DNA of 49,195 nt from Micromonospora lupini str. Lupac 08 (lineage in GTDB: Bacteria > Actinomycetota > Actinomycetes > Mycobacteriales > Micromonosporaceae). The notes beneath the pieces are model-generated. The model was given only the letters and a program-made list of their open reading frames with translations. It searched no databases and had not been told where the DNA came from. Shown one piece after another: positions 16,685 to 24,902 of the stretch (the first letter of the stretch is position 1; every line of letters begins with the position of its first letter). Location: NCBI RefSeq assembly GCF_000297395.2, contig NZ_HF570107.1:192200-241394 (forward strand), in the 5' to 3' direction. Made by a program: the position numbers and the translations under genes.

Positions 16685-17359
16685 TCAACCACCAGTCGAG
16701 CGGGTGGCCGGGGCGGGGCGGACGGGCCGGAGCAGGGTCTCCGGGCTCATCGACCCGAGCAGCTTCTCCAACGCGTACTCGACGTCGGACTTCCAGCTCA
16801 GCGCGGTACGCAGCTCAAGGCGCAGCCGGGGGAACCGGGGATGCGGACGTACCGTCTTGAAGCCGACGGAGAGGAAGAAGTCGGCAGGTGCCACACACCC
16901 GCCGGCCGGGTCGTCCGCGTCACCGAACTTGGCGTCGCCGAACGCCTCGATCGCCTTGATCCCCCGCTTGGTCAGGTCCCGGGCGACACCCTGCACCAGC
17001 ATCCGGCCCAACCCGCCGCCGGAGAACGCGGCGACCACGTTGGCGGTCATCAACAGGGCGGCGTCCGCGGAGACCGGCGACGTCGGGAAGGCCATCGAGC
17101 GGGGGACGTAGGCGGGCGGCGCGTACATCACGAAGCCGGCCGGCATGCCGTCGACGTACGCGAGCTTGCCGCAGGAGCCCCACTCCAGCAGGGTCTGGGA
17201 GACCCACGCCTCCTTCTCCAGGCCCGGGTCACCGGCGGCGCAGGCCCGGTCGGCGGAGACCGGATCCAGCTCCCAGTAGACGCACTGGCGGCAGGGGCGC
17301 GGAAGATCCTCCAGCGTGTCGAGGGTCAGGCTGACCAGACGTCGCGACATATGGCGCAT
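16685..17359 (-). CDS. GNAT family N-acetyltransferase
   Basis: About 224 aa. The acetyl-CoA loop GGGLGRMLVQGVARDLTKRG, preceded by the strand ALLMTANVVAAF, identifies the GNAT fold; the acceptor substrate is unknown. The N-terminus has a CRQCVYWE stretch with CxxC spacing, and further cysteines occur at AACxx/GSCG positions, so metal binding is possible. ATG 17359 (MRHMSRRL) is preferred; ATG 17350 is equally possible and has GGGG about 10 nt upstream. The gene is convergent with cwlM, occupying the place of Rv3916c in M. tuberculosis. A conserved role near the cell-wall/segregation genes is suggested only by synteny. Confidence 0.85.
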   Translation of the reverse strand: MRHMSRRLVSLTLDTLEDLPRPCRQCVYWELDPVSADRACAAGDPGLEKEAWVSQTLLEWGSCGKLAYVDGMPAGFVMYAPPAYVPRSMAFPTSPVSADAALLMTANVVAAFSGGGLGRMLVQGVARDLTKRGIKAIEAFGDAKFGDADDPAGGCVAPADFFLSVGFKTVRPHPRFPRLRLELRTALSWKSDVEYALEKLLGSMSPETLLRPVRPAPATRSTGG

Positions 17360-17634
17360 CCCCACAATAGGCTCGGTCGTGAGGCCGGCATGGAACGACA
17401 GTGCCGCCTTCCTGCCCCCGACGAGCGATCGTACGCCGCCGATCGACCGTGCGGGAGGGGACGCGCGAATGCCCACCACACCGGGGACGGTCCGCCATGT
17501 GGTCGATCCGTTCCGGCACGGCGGCAGCCTGGTCCGGGGCGACTAGGATCGGCAATCGGTGTCTCGCCGCCATGGTCACGAGCGTGCGGGGTACCCGGGG
17601 CGGGAGCCACCCGAGCAGCGATCGAGGTGAGGTC

Positions 17635-18948
17635 ATGACCGGCACGACACTCGACGACTACACCGACCGGTACGCCCGGCGGGTACGCGGGATGACCGCC
17701 TCCGAGATCCGAGCACTCTTCGCGGTGGCAAGTCGACCCGAGGTCGTCTCCCTCGCCGGCGGCGCCCCGTACATCGCCGCGCTGCCGCTCGACGCGGTCG
17801 GCGAGATGCTGGGTCGGCTCGGCTCCGAGCACGGCACGACCACCCTGCAGTACGGCATCGGGCAGGGCACCCTGGAGCTGCGCGAACGGATCTGCGAGGT
17901 GATGTCGCTCTCCGGGATCGACGCCGCGTGCGGCGCCTCACCGGAGGACGTGGTGGTCACAGTGGGCGGGCAGCAGGCCCTCGACCTGGTGGCCCGGCTC
18001 TTCCTCGACCCCGGTGACGTGGTGCTCGCGGAGGGCCCGACGTACGTCGGCGCGCTCGGGGTGTTCCAGGCCGCCCAGGCGCAGGTGGTGCACGTGCCCA
18101 TGGACGCCGACGGGCTGATCCCCGAGGCGTTGGAGACGGCCATCGCCGACCTCGCCCGGGCCGGCCGGCGGGTCAAGTTCCTCTACACCATCCCCACCTA
18201 CCAGAACCCGGCCGGCGTGACGCTCAGCGAGGAGCGCCGGGAACGCGTCCTCGACATCTGCGAGCGCGCGGGCCTGCTCGTGATCGAGGACGACCCGTAC
18301 GGCCAGCTCGGTTTCGAGGGTGAGGCCCCGGCCCCGCTGCGGGCCCGGCGGCGCGAAGGCGTCTTCTACCTCAGCACCTTCTCCAAGACGTTCGCCCCCG
18401 GCCTGCGGGTCGGTTGGATCCTGGCGCCCCACGCGGTCCGCGACAAGCTGGTCATCGCCAGCGAGGCGCAGATCCTCTGCCCCAGCGGTTTCGCGCAGGC
18501 CGCCGTGGCCACCTACCTCGGCACCATGCCGTGGCGGCAACAGCTCAAGGTCTACCGCGAGGTCTACCGCGAACGTCGTGACGCGCTGCTCGACGCGCTG
18601 GCCGATCTGATGCCCGAGGGCACCAGCTGGACGACGCCGGCCGGTGGCCTCTTCGTCTGGGCCACCCTGCCGGAAGGGCTCGACTCGAAGGCCATGATGC
18701 CGCGCGCCATCGCCGCCAGGGTCGCCTACGTGCCCGGCACCGGCTTCTACGCCGACGGCACGGGCACCGACGCCATGCGGCTGAACTTCAGCTTCCCGCC
18801 TCCGGAGCGGATCCGCGAAGGTGTCCGCCGACTGGCCGGCGTCATGGAGCAGGAGATCGCGACGCGACGCGTCTTCGGCGCCGTGGGTGGTGCCGCCGGG
18901 CGGCGGGGCCGGCCCGGCTCCGACGTGCCGGGTCCCGACTTGGCATGA
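17635..18948 (+). CDS. PLP-dependent aminotransferase (class I/II)
   Basis: A 437-aa fold-type I aminotransferase of the MocR/2-aminoadipate type but without a DNA-binding domain. The lysine that binds pyridoxal phosphate is Lys251 in STFSKTFAPGLRVGW. Other hallmarks are VTVGGQQALDLVARLFLDPG, YTIPTYQNPAG and the aspartate in IEDDPYG. The amino acid substrate cannot be read from the sequence. The last 30 residues are a Gly/Arg/Pro tail. ATG 17635 has GAGGTGAGG just upstream; longer in-frame extensions lack family similarity. It ends 7 nt before the Ddl-like gene, so the two are likely co-transcribed and may work together on amino acid supply for the cell wall (inference). Confidence 0.92.
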   Translation: MTGTTLDDYTDRYARRVRGMTASEIRALFAVASRPEVVSLAGGAPYIAALPLDAVGEMLGRLGSEHGTTTLQYGIGQGTLELRERICEVMSLSGIDAACGASPEDVVVTVGGQQALDLVARLFLDPGDVVLAEGPTYVGALGVFQAAQAQVVHVPMDADGLIPEALETAIADLARAGRRVKFLYTIPTYQNPAGVTLSEERRERVLDICERAGLLVIEDDPYGQLGFEGEAPAPLRARRREGVFYLSTFSKTFAPGLRVGWILAPHAVRDKLVIASEAQILCPSGFAQAAVATYLGTMPWRQQLKVYREVYRERRDALLDALADLMPEGTSWTTPAGGLFVWATLPEGLDSKAMMPRAIAARVAYVPGTGFYADGTGTDAMRLNFSFPPPERIREGVRRLAGVMEQEIATRRVFGAVGGAAGRRGRPGSDVPGPDLA

Positions 18949-18955
18949 TGCCGGC

Positions 18956-19957
18956 ATGGGTACGACCGCTGCCGAGCGCTTCTCCGTGACCGATTCCGCC
19001 GTCGCGGCCGACCTGCGCGTGCTGGTGCTCGCCGGCGGGCTCTCCTACGAACGGGACGTGTCGCTGCGCTCCGGTCGCCGGGTGCTCGACGCCCTGCGTG
19101 CCGTCGGCGTCGAGGCCGAGCTGCGGGACGCCGACGTGGCACTCCTGCCCGCCCTCGCGGCCGACCCGCCGGACGCGGTCGTGATCGCCCTGCACGGCGC
19201 CACCGGGGAGGACGGCTCGCTGCGGGGAGTGCTGGACCTGTGCGGCATCCCGTACGTCGGCTGCGACGCCCGAGCCTCCCGACTCGCCTGGGACAAGCCC
19301 TCCGCCAAGGCGGTCCTGCGCGAGGCCGGCATTCCCACGCCCGACTGGGTGGCCCTGCCGCACGACCGCTTCTCCGAACTGGGTGCGGTCGCCGTGCTGG
19401 ACCGGATCGCCGACCGGCTCGGCCTTCCGCTCATGGTCAAGCCGGCGCAGGGCGGCTCCGGCCTGGGCGCCGCGGTGGTCCGGGACGCCGCCTCACTTCC
19501 GGCCGCGATGGTCGGCTGCTTCGCGTACGACTCCACGGCTCTGGTGGAGCGGTACGTGCCCGGCATGGACGTGGCGGTCTCCGTGATCGACCTCGGGGAC
19601 GGCCCGCAGGCGCTGCCGCCGGTCGAGATCGTGCCGCGCAACGGCGTGTACGACTACGCCGCCCGCTACACCGCCGGTCGGACCACGTGGCACGCTCCGG
19701 CCCGGCTGGAGCCGGACGTGGCCGCCTCGGTGGCCGATGTGGCCCTCGCGGCGCACACCGCGCTCGGCCTGCGGGACCTGTCCCGGGTCGACGTGATCGT
19801 GGACGCCGCCGGCCAGCCGCACGTGCTGGAGGTCAACGTCTCGCCCGGCATGACGGAGACGTCGCTGCTGCCGCTGGCCGTCCAGGCCGCCGGCCTGGAC
19901 TTCGGCCGCCTCCTCGGCTCACTGGTCAACCGGGCCGCCGCCCGCGTCACAGCCTGA
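18956..19957 (+). CDS. ddl: D-alanine--D-alanine ligase family protein (ATP-grasp)
   Basis: A 333-aa ATP-grasp ligase. The N-domain has LVLAGGLSYERDVSLRSGRRV, then ALHGATGEDGSLRGVLDLCG and YVGCDARASRLAWDK, all Ddl hallmarks. The ATP-grasp core shows LMVKPAQGGSGLGAAVV and the metal site EVNVSPGMTETSLLPLA. True Ddl joins two D-alanines for the peptidoglycan stem peptide. The C-terminal EVNVSPGMTE differs from the common EVNTLPG consensus, and D-Ala acceptor residues cannot be confirmed by eye, so a related amino acid ligase is possible. ATG 18956 is used; it lies 7 nt after the aminotransferase stop. Confidence 0.87.
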   Translation: MGTTAAERFSVTDSAVAADLRVLVLAGGLSYERDVSLRSGRRVLDALRAVGVEAELRDADVALLPALAADPPDAVVIALHGATGEDGSLRGVLDLCGIPYVGCDARASRLAWDKPSAKAVLREAGIPTPDWVALPHDRFSELGAVAVLDRIADRLGLPLMVKPAQGGSGLGAAVVRDAASLPAAMVGCFAYDSTALVERYVPGMDVAVSVIDLGDGPQALPPVEIVPRNGVYDYAARYTAGRTTWHAPARLEPDVAASVADVALAAHTALGLRDLSRVDVIVDAAGQPHVLEVNVSPGMTETSLLPLAVQAAGLDFGRLLGSLVNRAAARVTA

Positions 19958-20036
19958 CCCTGGCCTCATCGGATCCGGCGCAGTCGACGTGTGCCGCACG
20001 TGCGGGCCTCTCACCGATCCACGGACGGACCGGCGG

Positions 20037-21134
20037 TCAGCGTGGCGCACGTACGTCGGGTGGGGTGCGCCCGTCGTCGGTGACGGCGGTGGGGGCGCTG
20101 CGGGGGGACGGAATGACCGGGCCGGGATCATCGTGTGCCGGGTCGAGGGCGCCCTCGGGGGCCGTCGTGGATGCGGCCACGCGTTCGGCCGCCGGACTGT
20201 CGGAAGGCGTTGACGCGGCAGCGGACGCCGGCACGGCGTCGGGTGCCGGCTCGCCGAGGCCGCCGGCGGGCACTGCTTCCCGGTTGGTGTCGACGGCCCG
20301 GCTCTGCGGACCGTCGCCAGCGTCTCCGCCCTCGCCGTGGCCGTCGCCGTCGCCGTCATCGCCCTTGGTGGCGTCGGTGGCGTCGATGGTGGGGACGGTG
20401 GCCGGGGTGTCCTCGACTGCTGGCTCCGGGATCTCCTCGGCCGCCTCGATGACCGACACCGCCTCTTCCTGGGCGGCTGCGGCATGCGCCGCCGCCGCGG
20501 CCGACTGGGCCAGCAGGCTCGACGGCGCCTGCCACTGAATGCGGGGCGGCTCGGCCAGCGGCCGGCCACCGAACTCGGCGAGCCAGGCGGCGACGAGCGC
20601 CAAATTTTCCCGCCACTGCTCCTCGGAGATCGGCGGCAGGATCGAGTCCCACAGGGACAGGAAGGTCCCTCGCAACTGAAGCCGCCCGTACGGTCGGGCG
20701 AGGAACCACATGTGCAGGTGGGCGGAGCCGTCGCCCCATCGGTTGACGTGCACCCGCGCCACACCGTCCAGTGACCGGATGGCCCGCTCCAGACGTACCG
20801 TCATCACGCCCAGCTCGGCGGCGAGCAGATTCGGTAGGTCACCCAGGTCGAGGTGGGTCCGCGATTCCAGGATGAGCACCATCGGCAGGCCGGTCGGCCG
20901 GTCCATGGCGCGGACCCGCCACCGCTCTCCCACCCAGATGTAGGCGTCGTCGGGCGCGTTGCAGGCTGTGCATTCCCGGAGGCCCTCGCCCTTGCGTGGC
21001 GGTTCGACCGGGACCGGGTCGTCGAGCTGCTTCACGTGGAGGTCGCCCTCGAAGGGAAACGAGGGCCATTGGGTGAAGTCCGGGACTGAGGGAGGGGTGT
21101 CGTGCACGACGCTGACCCTAACCGAGTCTGGCAC
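20037..21134 (-). CDS. HIT-like protein with CxxC and long disordered tail
   Basis: A 365-aa protein. Residues about 45-205 look like a HIT/GalT-type nucleotide-binding fold: a CxxC at 55-58 (ECTACNAPDDAYIWVG), the strand MVLILESRTHLDLGDLP, and the His motif with SAHLHMW (His139, His141), which would be the catalytic region. Residues 210-365 are an Ala-rich then Asp/Gly/Ser/Pro tail with no fold, including a DGDGDGHGEGGDAG run. GTG 21134 is preceded by AGGGA. It sits between ddl (convergent) and the parS-containing non-coding region, far from other nucleotide-metabolism genes. The HIT assignment comes from the HxHxW motif only, and the substrate is unknown. Confidence 0.72.
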   Translation of the reverse strand: MPDSVRVSVVHDTPPSVPDFTQWPSFPFEGDLHVKQLDDPVPVEPPRKGEGLRECTACNAPDDAYIWVGERWRVRAMDRPTGLPMVLILESRTHLDLGDLPNLLAAELGVMTVRLERAIRSLDGVARVHVNRWGDGSAHLHMWFLARPYGRLQLRGTFLSLWDSILPPISEEQWRENLALVAAWLAEFGGRPLAEPPRIQWQAPSSLLAQSAAAAAHAAAAQEEAVSVIEAAEEIPEPAVEDTPATVPTIDATDATKGDDGDGDGHGEGGDAGDGPQSRAVDTNREAVPAGGLGEPAPDAVPASAAASTPSDSPAAERVAASTTAPEGALDPAHDDPGPVIPSPRSAPTAVTDDGRTPPDVRAPR

Positions 21135-21224
21135 CGCTGTCCCTACCTGTTCGACCGGTCCCGACCCTCCCGATCAGCGTTCGTCGTCGATCGCTGTGCC
21201 GGTCATCACTGGCCGCCAGAGTGA

Positions 21225-21338
21225 TATCCACAGGCTGCCGCGAACGCGAACACAGGCCGTCATCCACAGGCTGACACCCGCTTTCACGCGGGGTTTCACG
21301 TGAAACGGGGGGTGCCTGTGGACAACGGGTGTGGATAA
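21225..21338. promoter_or_regulatory. DnaA-box cluster beside parS
   Basis: Four box-like nonamers lie within 114 bp: ATATCCACA (21225-21233), TCATCCACA (21260-21268), TGTGGACAA (21317-21325, = TTGTCCACA) and TGTGGATAA (21330-21338, = TTATCCACA). The last two are consensus quality. A parS site (21293-21306) lies inside the cluster. DnaA binding is inferred. Confidence 0.5.
21293..21306. promoter_or_regulatory. parS site 1
   Basis: Exact palindrome GTTTCACGTGAAAC, the conserved core of the bacterial ParB binding site. It lies among DnaA-box-like sequences upstream of the HIT-like gene. Confidence 0.93.
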
Positions 21339-21474
21339 CTTTTCGGCCCCTCAGTCGTTGCTGCCGAGCTACGCCAGCGAGGCGTTGGGTCGGGCGTCCC
21401 GAGATCGTCGCGACCGGGAGGGCGGCCCTTGGCTGGTGTGCCCAGGTACCGGCGGTCGCTGCCTTGAGGTCGCC

Positions 21475-21488
21475 GTTTCACGTGAAAC
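21475..21488. promoter_or_regulatory. parS site 2
   Basis: Second exact GTTTCACGTGAAAC, 182 bp from site 1 in non-coding DNA. Confidence 0.93.
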
Positions 21489-21661
21489 GGGGTGGCCGAA
21501 TCAAGGTCCCTGCGACGGATCGTTCCGGGCTGAGGAGCAGGAGTCTCCGTACGCCCCCTCAGTGCGTCGCTGCCGGCTCGGAGGCAACGAGGGGTGCCTC
21601 GGGTCGACCTGACGCCCTGTGAGCGTCCTCGTCGCCCTTGGAGGTCATCCGCAGCGCCGTC

Positions 21662-21990
21662 GGTCCTCGCCGGTTCCGCGCTCCGAAGGGCTCGCCGGGT
21701 TTCGCGCCGAGCCCGCTCCCGGTTCGGCGCGGTCGGCCCTCGCTGACTTCACGCCCTCGTGCTGACTTCGCACCGCCTTTGCCCGACCGGACCTCGCTGG
21801 CTCCGCCCGGCCGGGCGTCACTGGTTCTCCACGAATCGACCCTCGCCGACTGTGTACGTCCGGGCCTCACTGGCTTTGTGCGTCGTCCACCCTCACCTAC
21901 GCGGCCACTCCCACCGCCTTAACCATGGCCGCACCCTCGACGACTCTGCGGTCAAGCCCCGTGGGTCCCGCGTGGTCGGTCCTCGCGGTC
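21662..21990. repeat. Degenerate roughly 20-30 bp repeat array
   Basis: About ten imperfect copies of a motif near CGG-CCTCGCTGGCTTC recur at irregular spacings of about 20-33 bp, for example at 21662, 21733, 21752, 21786, 21812, 21838 and 21861. Copies share CCTCRCYGRYT-like cores but differ elsewhere. No coding frame explains the periodicity. The boundaries are approximate, found by eye. Confidence 0.4.
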
Positions 21991-22191
21991 CCTGGCCTCT
22001 CGACTACCAAGGTCTCGCCAGTGGACCAGCAAGGCGTGACCATCCCGCCCTACTGAACTCTCGCCGGCCGCGGCGAACGGCACCGGCTCATCTGCCCACC
22101 ATCAGGTGGCACCTGCGGCGGCCCGGCAGCCAAGCCCGAGGACCGGCCAGCCGAGAGCAGGCTGGCCGCTGACCGTTGAGCGTGCGGTGCC

Positions 22192-22205
22192 GTTTCACGT
22201 GAAAC
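22192..22205. promoter_or_regulatory. parS site 3
   Basis: Exact GTTTCACGTGAAAC, 67 bp beyond the parB stop codon. Confidence 0.93.
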
Positions 22206-22271
22206 GCGGGCGGGTGCGGAACGGCCGCGCATCCCGAGGGGGAGGCGCGGCCGTGGAGGGAGACGGGACGG

Positions 22272-23300
22272 TCAGTCCTGCGCCTCCCCTTCCTGCTGCA
22301 CGCCGATGATGCCGACGATCCGCTCCAGGTCGTCCACCGTGGCGAACTCGATGGTGATCTTGCCCTTGCTCCGGCCGATGTCCACCTTCACCCGGGTGTC
22401 GAAGCGGTCCGACAACCGGTCGGCGAGATCCGTCAGGGCGGGCGCGTGCGGCTTCGGTCGCCGCTTGGCGGCCTGGCCCTTCGCGGGACCGTCGTTCAGG
22501 GTGAGAGCCACGATCTCCTCGGTCGCCCGCACCGACAGCCCTTCGGCCACGATCCGCAAGGCCAACTGCTCCTGGGCCTCCGAGTCGTCGAGGCTCAACA
22601 GTGCGCGGGCGTGACCGGCCGACAGGATGCCCGCGGCGACCCGGCGCTGCACCTGGGCCGGCAGGTTCAGGAGTCGGATCGTGTTGGAGATCTGCGGCCG
22701 GCTACGACCGATCCGGCGGGCCAACTCCTCGTGGGTGGCCCCGAACTCCTCCAGCAACTGCTGATACGCGGCGGCCTCTTCCAACGGGTTCAGGTTGGCC
22801 CGATGGATGTTCTCCAGCAGGGCGTCGCGGAGCATGGCGTCGTCGCGGGTGTCCCGGACGATCGCGGGAATGTTCTCCCGGCCCACCGCCTGGGCGGCCC
22901 GCCAACGGCGCTCGCCCATCACCAGTTCGTACTTCTCGTCGTCGAGCTGGCGCACGACGATCGGCTGAAGGAAACCGACCTCCTGGATCGAGGTCTTCAG
23001 TTCCTCCAGCGCCTCCTCGTCGAAGACCTGGCGGGGCTGCTTCGGGTTCGGGACGATCGCGTCGACCGGGATCTCCGCGAACCGGGCGCCCGGCACGGGA
23101 CTGAGCGTGGGCTCGCTCTGCTGGACGGTCGGTACGACGGGCGCCGTCGACAGGGTCCCCGACGTCACACCGCCATCGTCGACGTCAACGTGCCCGTTCT
23201 CCGGCTCGGCCGTCACGGTGCCGGCGGCACCCGGCACCGGCCCGGTCGGGATGAGGGCCCCCAGGCCCCGTCCCAGACCGCCCCGAGGACGGTTCTTCAT
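22272..23300 (-). CDS. parB: Chromosome-partitioning protein ParB
   Basis: A 342-aa ParB, the CTP-dependent clamp that loads at parS and spreads to build the centromere complex. It shows the N-terminal basic ParA-contact segment ([15 protein letters not shown]), a variable linker, the CTP-binding domain with GERRWRA (129-135) and [14 protein letters not shown] (163-176), the parS-reading helix-turn-helix at about 186-210 ([20 protein letters not shown]) and a C-terminal dimer domain (about 285-340). ATG 23300 follows GGGAGG. Five parS sites flank or lie inside the parA-parB locus. parB follows parA by 27 nt in one operon. Confidence 0.97.
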   Translation of the reverse strand: MKNRPRGGLGRGLGALIPTGPVPGAAGTVTAEPENGHVDVDDGGVTSGTLSTAPVVPTVQQSEPTLSPVPGARFAEIPVDAIVPNPKQPRQVFDEEALEELKTSIQEVGFLQPIVVRQLDDEKYELVMGERRWRAAQAVGRENIPAIVRDTRDDAMLRDALLENIHRANLNPLEEAAAYQQLLEEFGATHEELARRIGRSRPQISNTIRLLNLPAQVQRRVAAGILSAGHARALLSLDDSEAQEQLALRIVAEGLSVRATEEIVALTLNDGPAKGQAAKRRPKPHAPALTDLADRLSDRFDTRVKVDIGRSKGKITIEFATVDDLERIVGIIGVQQEGEAQD

Positions 23301-23327
23301 GCCACGCCTCCCAGCGACTTGTCCCCA

Positions 23328-24647
23328 CTACGCATTCCGGCCCACCGGCTCCTTGACGCCCCGCTCGGCGATCTCCTGGGCAGCCTCGAAGTAACTCGTG
23401 GCACCCCGCGAACCGGGATCGTAGGTCATCACCGACTGGCCGTAGCTGGGTGCCTCGGAGACGCGCACGTTACGGGGGATGACCGCCTGGAGGACCTTGT
23501 CGCCGAAGTGGTTCCGGACGTCCTGCTCGACGGCGTCCGCGAGGCGGGTACGCCGGTCGTACATGGTGAGCAGGATGGTGGACACGTCGAGCTTCGGGTT
23601 GAGGTGTTGCCGCACCAGGTTGATGTTGTTGATCAACTGGTTGAGCCCTTCCAGGGCGTAGTACTCGCACTGGATCGGGATCAGCACCTCCTGCGCGGCG
23701 ACCAGGGCGTTGACCGTGAGCAGGCCGAGCGAGGGCGGGCAGTCGATGAAGACGTAGTCGAACTGACCCGGGTAGGCGGCGATCGCGCGGTCGAGGCGCG
23801 ACTCCCGCGCCACCACCGACACCAGCTCGATCTCCGCGCCGGCGAGGTCGATCGTGGCGGGTACGCACCACAGGTTCGGGATGCCCTCGACCGCCTGCGC
23901 CACCTCGGAGAGCGGCACGCTGTTGATCAGGCAGTCGTAGACGTCGGGGATGCCGGTGTGGTGCGGCACGTTGAGGCCGGTCGAAGCATTGCCCTGCGGG
24001 TCGAGATCGACAACGAGCACCCGGTTGCCATGCAGGGCGAGTGCCACCGCGAGGTTGACCGTGGTCGTGGTCTTACCCACGCCGCCCTTCTGGTTGGCGA
24101 CGCACATGACCCGGGTCCGGTCCGGTCGAGGCATGGTCACCTCGCCACTGGGATTCAGGATCTGCACGGCGCGCATCGCCTCCATAGCCAACGGTGGGTC
24201 ATCCTCTTCGCGCGTCGGGGTTTCACGTGAAACGTACGTGGGATCGGCCGCTACCGCGGCCAGCGACTCGGTCGACGCGACAGGTGCGTCCGGGACCACC
24301 GGTGCCGCGTCGCGTGCCGCCGTGGCGGTCGGCTGGTGCGGCACTGCCGGCTCGAAGCGAACCGCGGCCGCCGTGTTCCGCCGACCGAGCGTGTGCCGCA
24401 CCTCGGCGACATTGACGGGTCGACTCGGTACGTCCGATGCTCGACGACCAGCCGTCGACTCGGGCGCCTCCGACCCGGCGGGGTGAGCCGCCGGTTCGTC
24501 CCGCGCTGCCGCCGGATCGGTGTCCGCCGGGTGGATAGACGCACCGGTGGCACCGGGCGACCAGCCGGGGTAGTCGGTTTCACGTGAAACAGGGTCGCTG
24601 GTTGACCCGGTCACGCGTGGATCGTCGTACCTGCCGTCGTCATGCAC
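23328..24647 (-). CDS. parA: Chromosome-partitioning ATPase ParA (Soj)
   Basis: A 439-aa ParA. The ATPase begins near residue 177 with the deviant Walker A KGGVGKTTTT (187-196); VDLDPQGNASTGL (Walker A' region) and DYVFIDCPPSLGLLTVNAL (Walker B) follow. ParA forms an ATP-dependent gradient on the nucleoid and moves ParB-parS complexes. The first about 170 residues are a disordered Pro/Ala/Asp extension, long for the family. Two parS sites (24220, 24577) fall in this extension and are read as the peptide VSRET, at about residues 139-143 and 20-24. M. tuberculosis ParA also carries VSRET. ATG 24647 is taken as start because the downstream parS-coded VSRET then lies inside the protein. Confidence 0.95.
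   Translation of the reverse strand: MHDDGRYDDPRVTGSTSDPVSRETDYPGWSPGATGASIHPADTDPAAARDEPAAHPAGSEAPESTAGRRASDVPSRPVNVAEVRHTLGRRNTAAAVRFEPAVPHQPTATAARDAAPVVPDAPVASTESLAAVAADPTYVSRETPTREEDDPPLAMEAMRAVQILNPSGEVTMPRPDRTRVMCVANQKGGVGKTTTTVNLAVALALHGNRVLVVDLDPQGNASTGLNVPHHTGIPDVYDCLINSVPLSEVAQAVEGIPNLWCVPATIDLAGAEIELVSVVARESRLDRAIAAYPGQFDYVFIDCPPSLGLLTVNALVAAQEVLIPIQCEYYALEGLNQLINNINLVRQHLNPKLDVSTILLTMYDRRTRLADAVEQDVRNHFGDKVLQAVIPRNVRVSEAPSYGQSVMTYDPGSRGATSYFEAAQEIAERGVKEPVGRNA
24220..24233. promoter_or_regulatory. parS site 4, inside parA
   Basis: Exact GTTTCACGTGAAAC within the parA coding region, read as V-S-R-E-T at about residues 139-143. Confidence 0.92.
24577..24590. promoter_or_regulatory. 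parS site 5, inside parA 5' end
   Basis: Exact GTTTCACGTGAAAC within codons 20-24 of parA, again read as VSRET. Confidence 0.92.
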
Positions 24648-24902
24648 CTGTCATCCCTGCCCGCTTCGGATGGTCGGTCCGCGCCCCGGTCAACTTGGCC
24701 ACACCCGCGCTCGCACCCCGGAGCGTACGGCCCCTTGGGAGCGGTCGGAGTCCGCGACGTCCGTCGGCCGCTCCACATTATCGACGCGCGGTCAGCCTAC
24801 GGCGGACGGGCGCGGCCGGTCCACGTCGGGTTCTCATTCCCTCGTCCATCCGTACCGGTACAACGAGGCAACCCTCCGACCGGACGCCCGATGGCGTGCT
24901 GG

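Larger units (their letters stand above)
21135..22271. promoter_or_regulatory. Origin-proximal non-coding region: parS sites, DnaA boxes, degenerate repeats
   Basis: This 1.1-kb stretch holds no convincing gene; short open frames on both strands are arginine/proline-rich and overlap one another. It contains three parS palindromes (21293, 21475, 22192), a cluster of DnaA-box-like sequences at 21225-21338 and a run of degenerate roughly 20-30 bp repeats from about 21660 to 21990 with a core like CCTCGCTGACTTC. It probably forms part of the ParB-bound centromere. Confidence 0.6.

Noticed and set aside
21662..21990. CRISPR array
   Set aside because: The repeats are too degenerate and irregular, the would-be spacers are not unique, and no cas genes are nearby.
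21559..22172. Overlapping open frames of 94-137 codons on both strands
   Set aside because: Composition follows the underlying DNA repeats, there is no ribosome site, and the frames contradict each other. Treated as non-coding.
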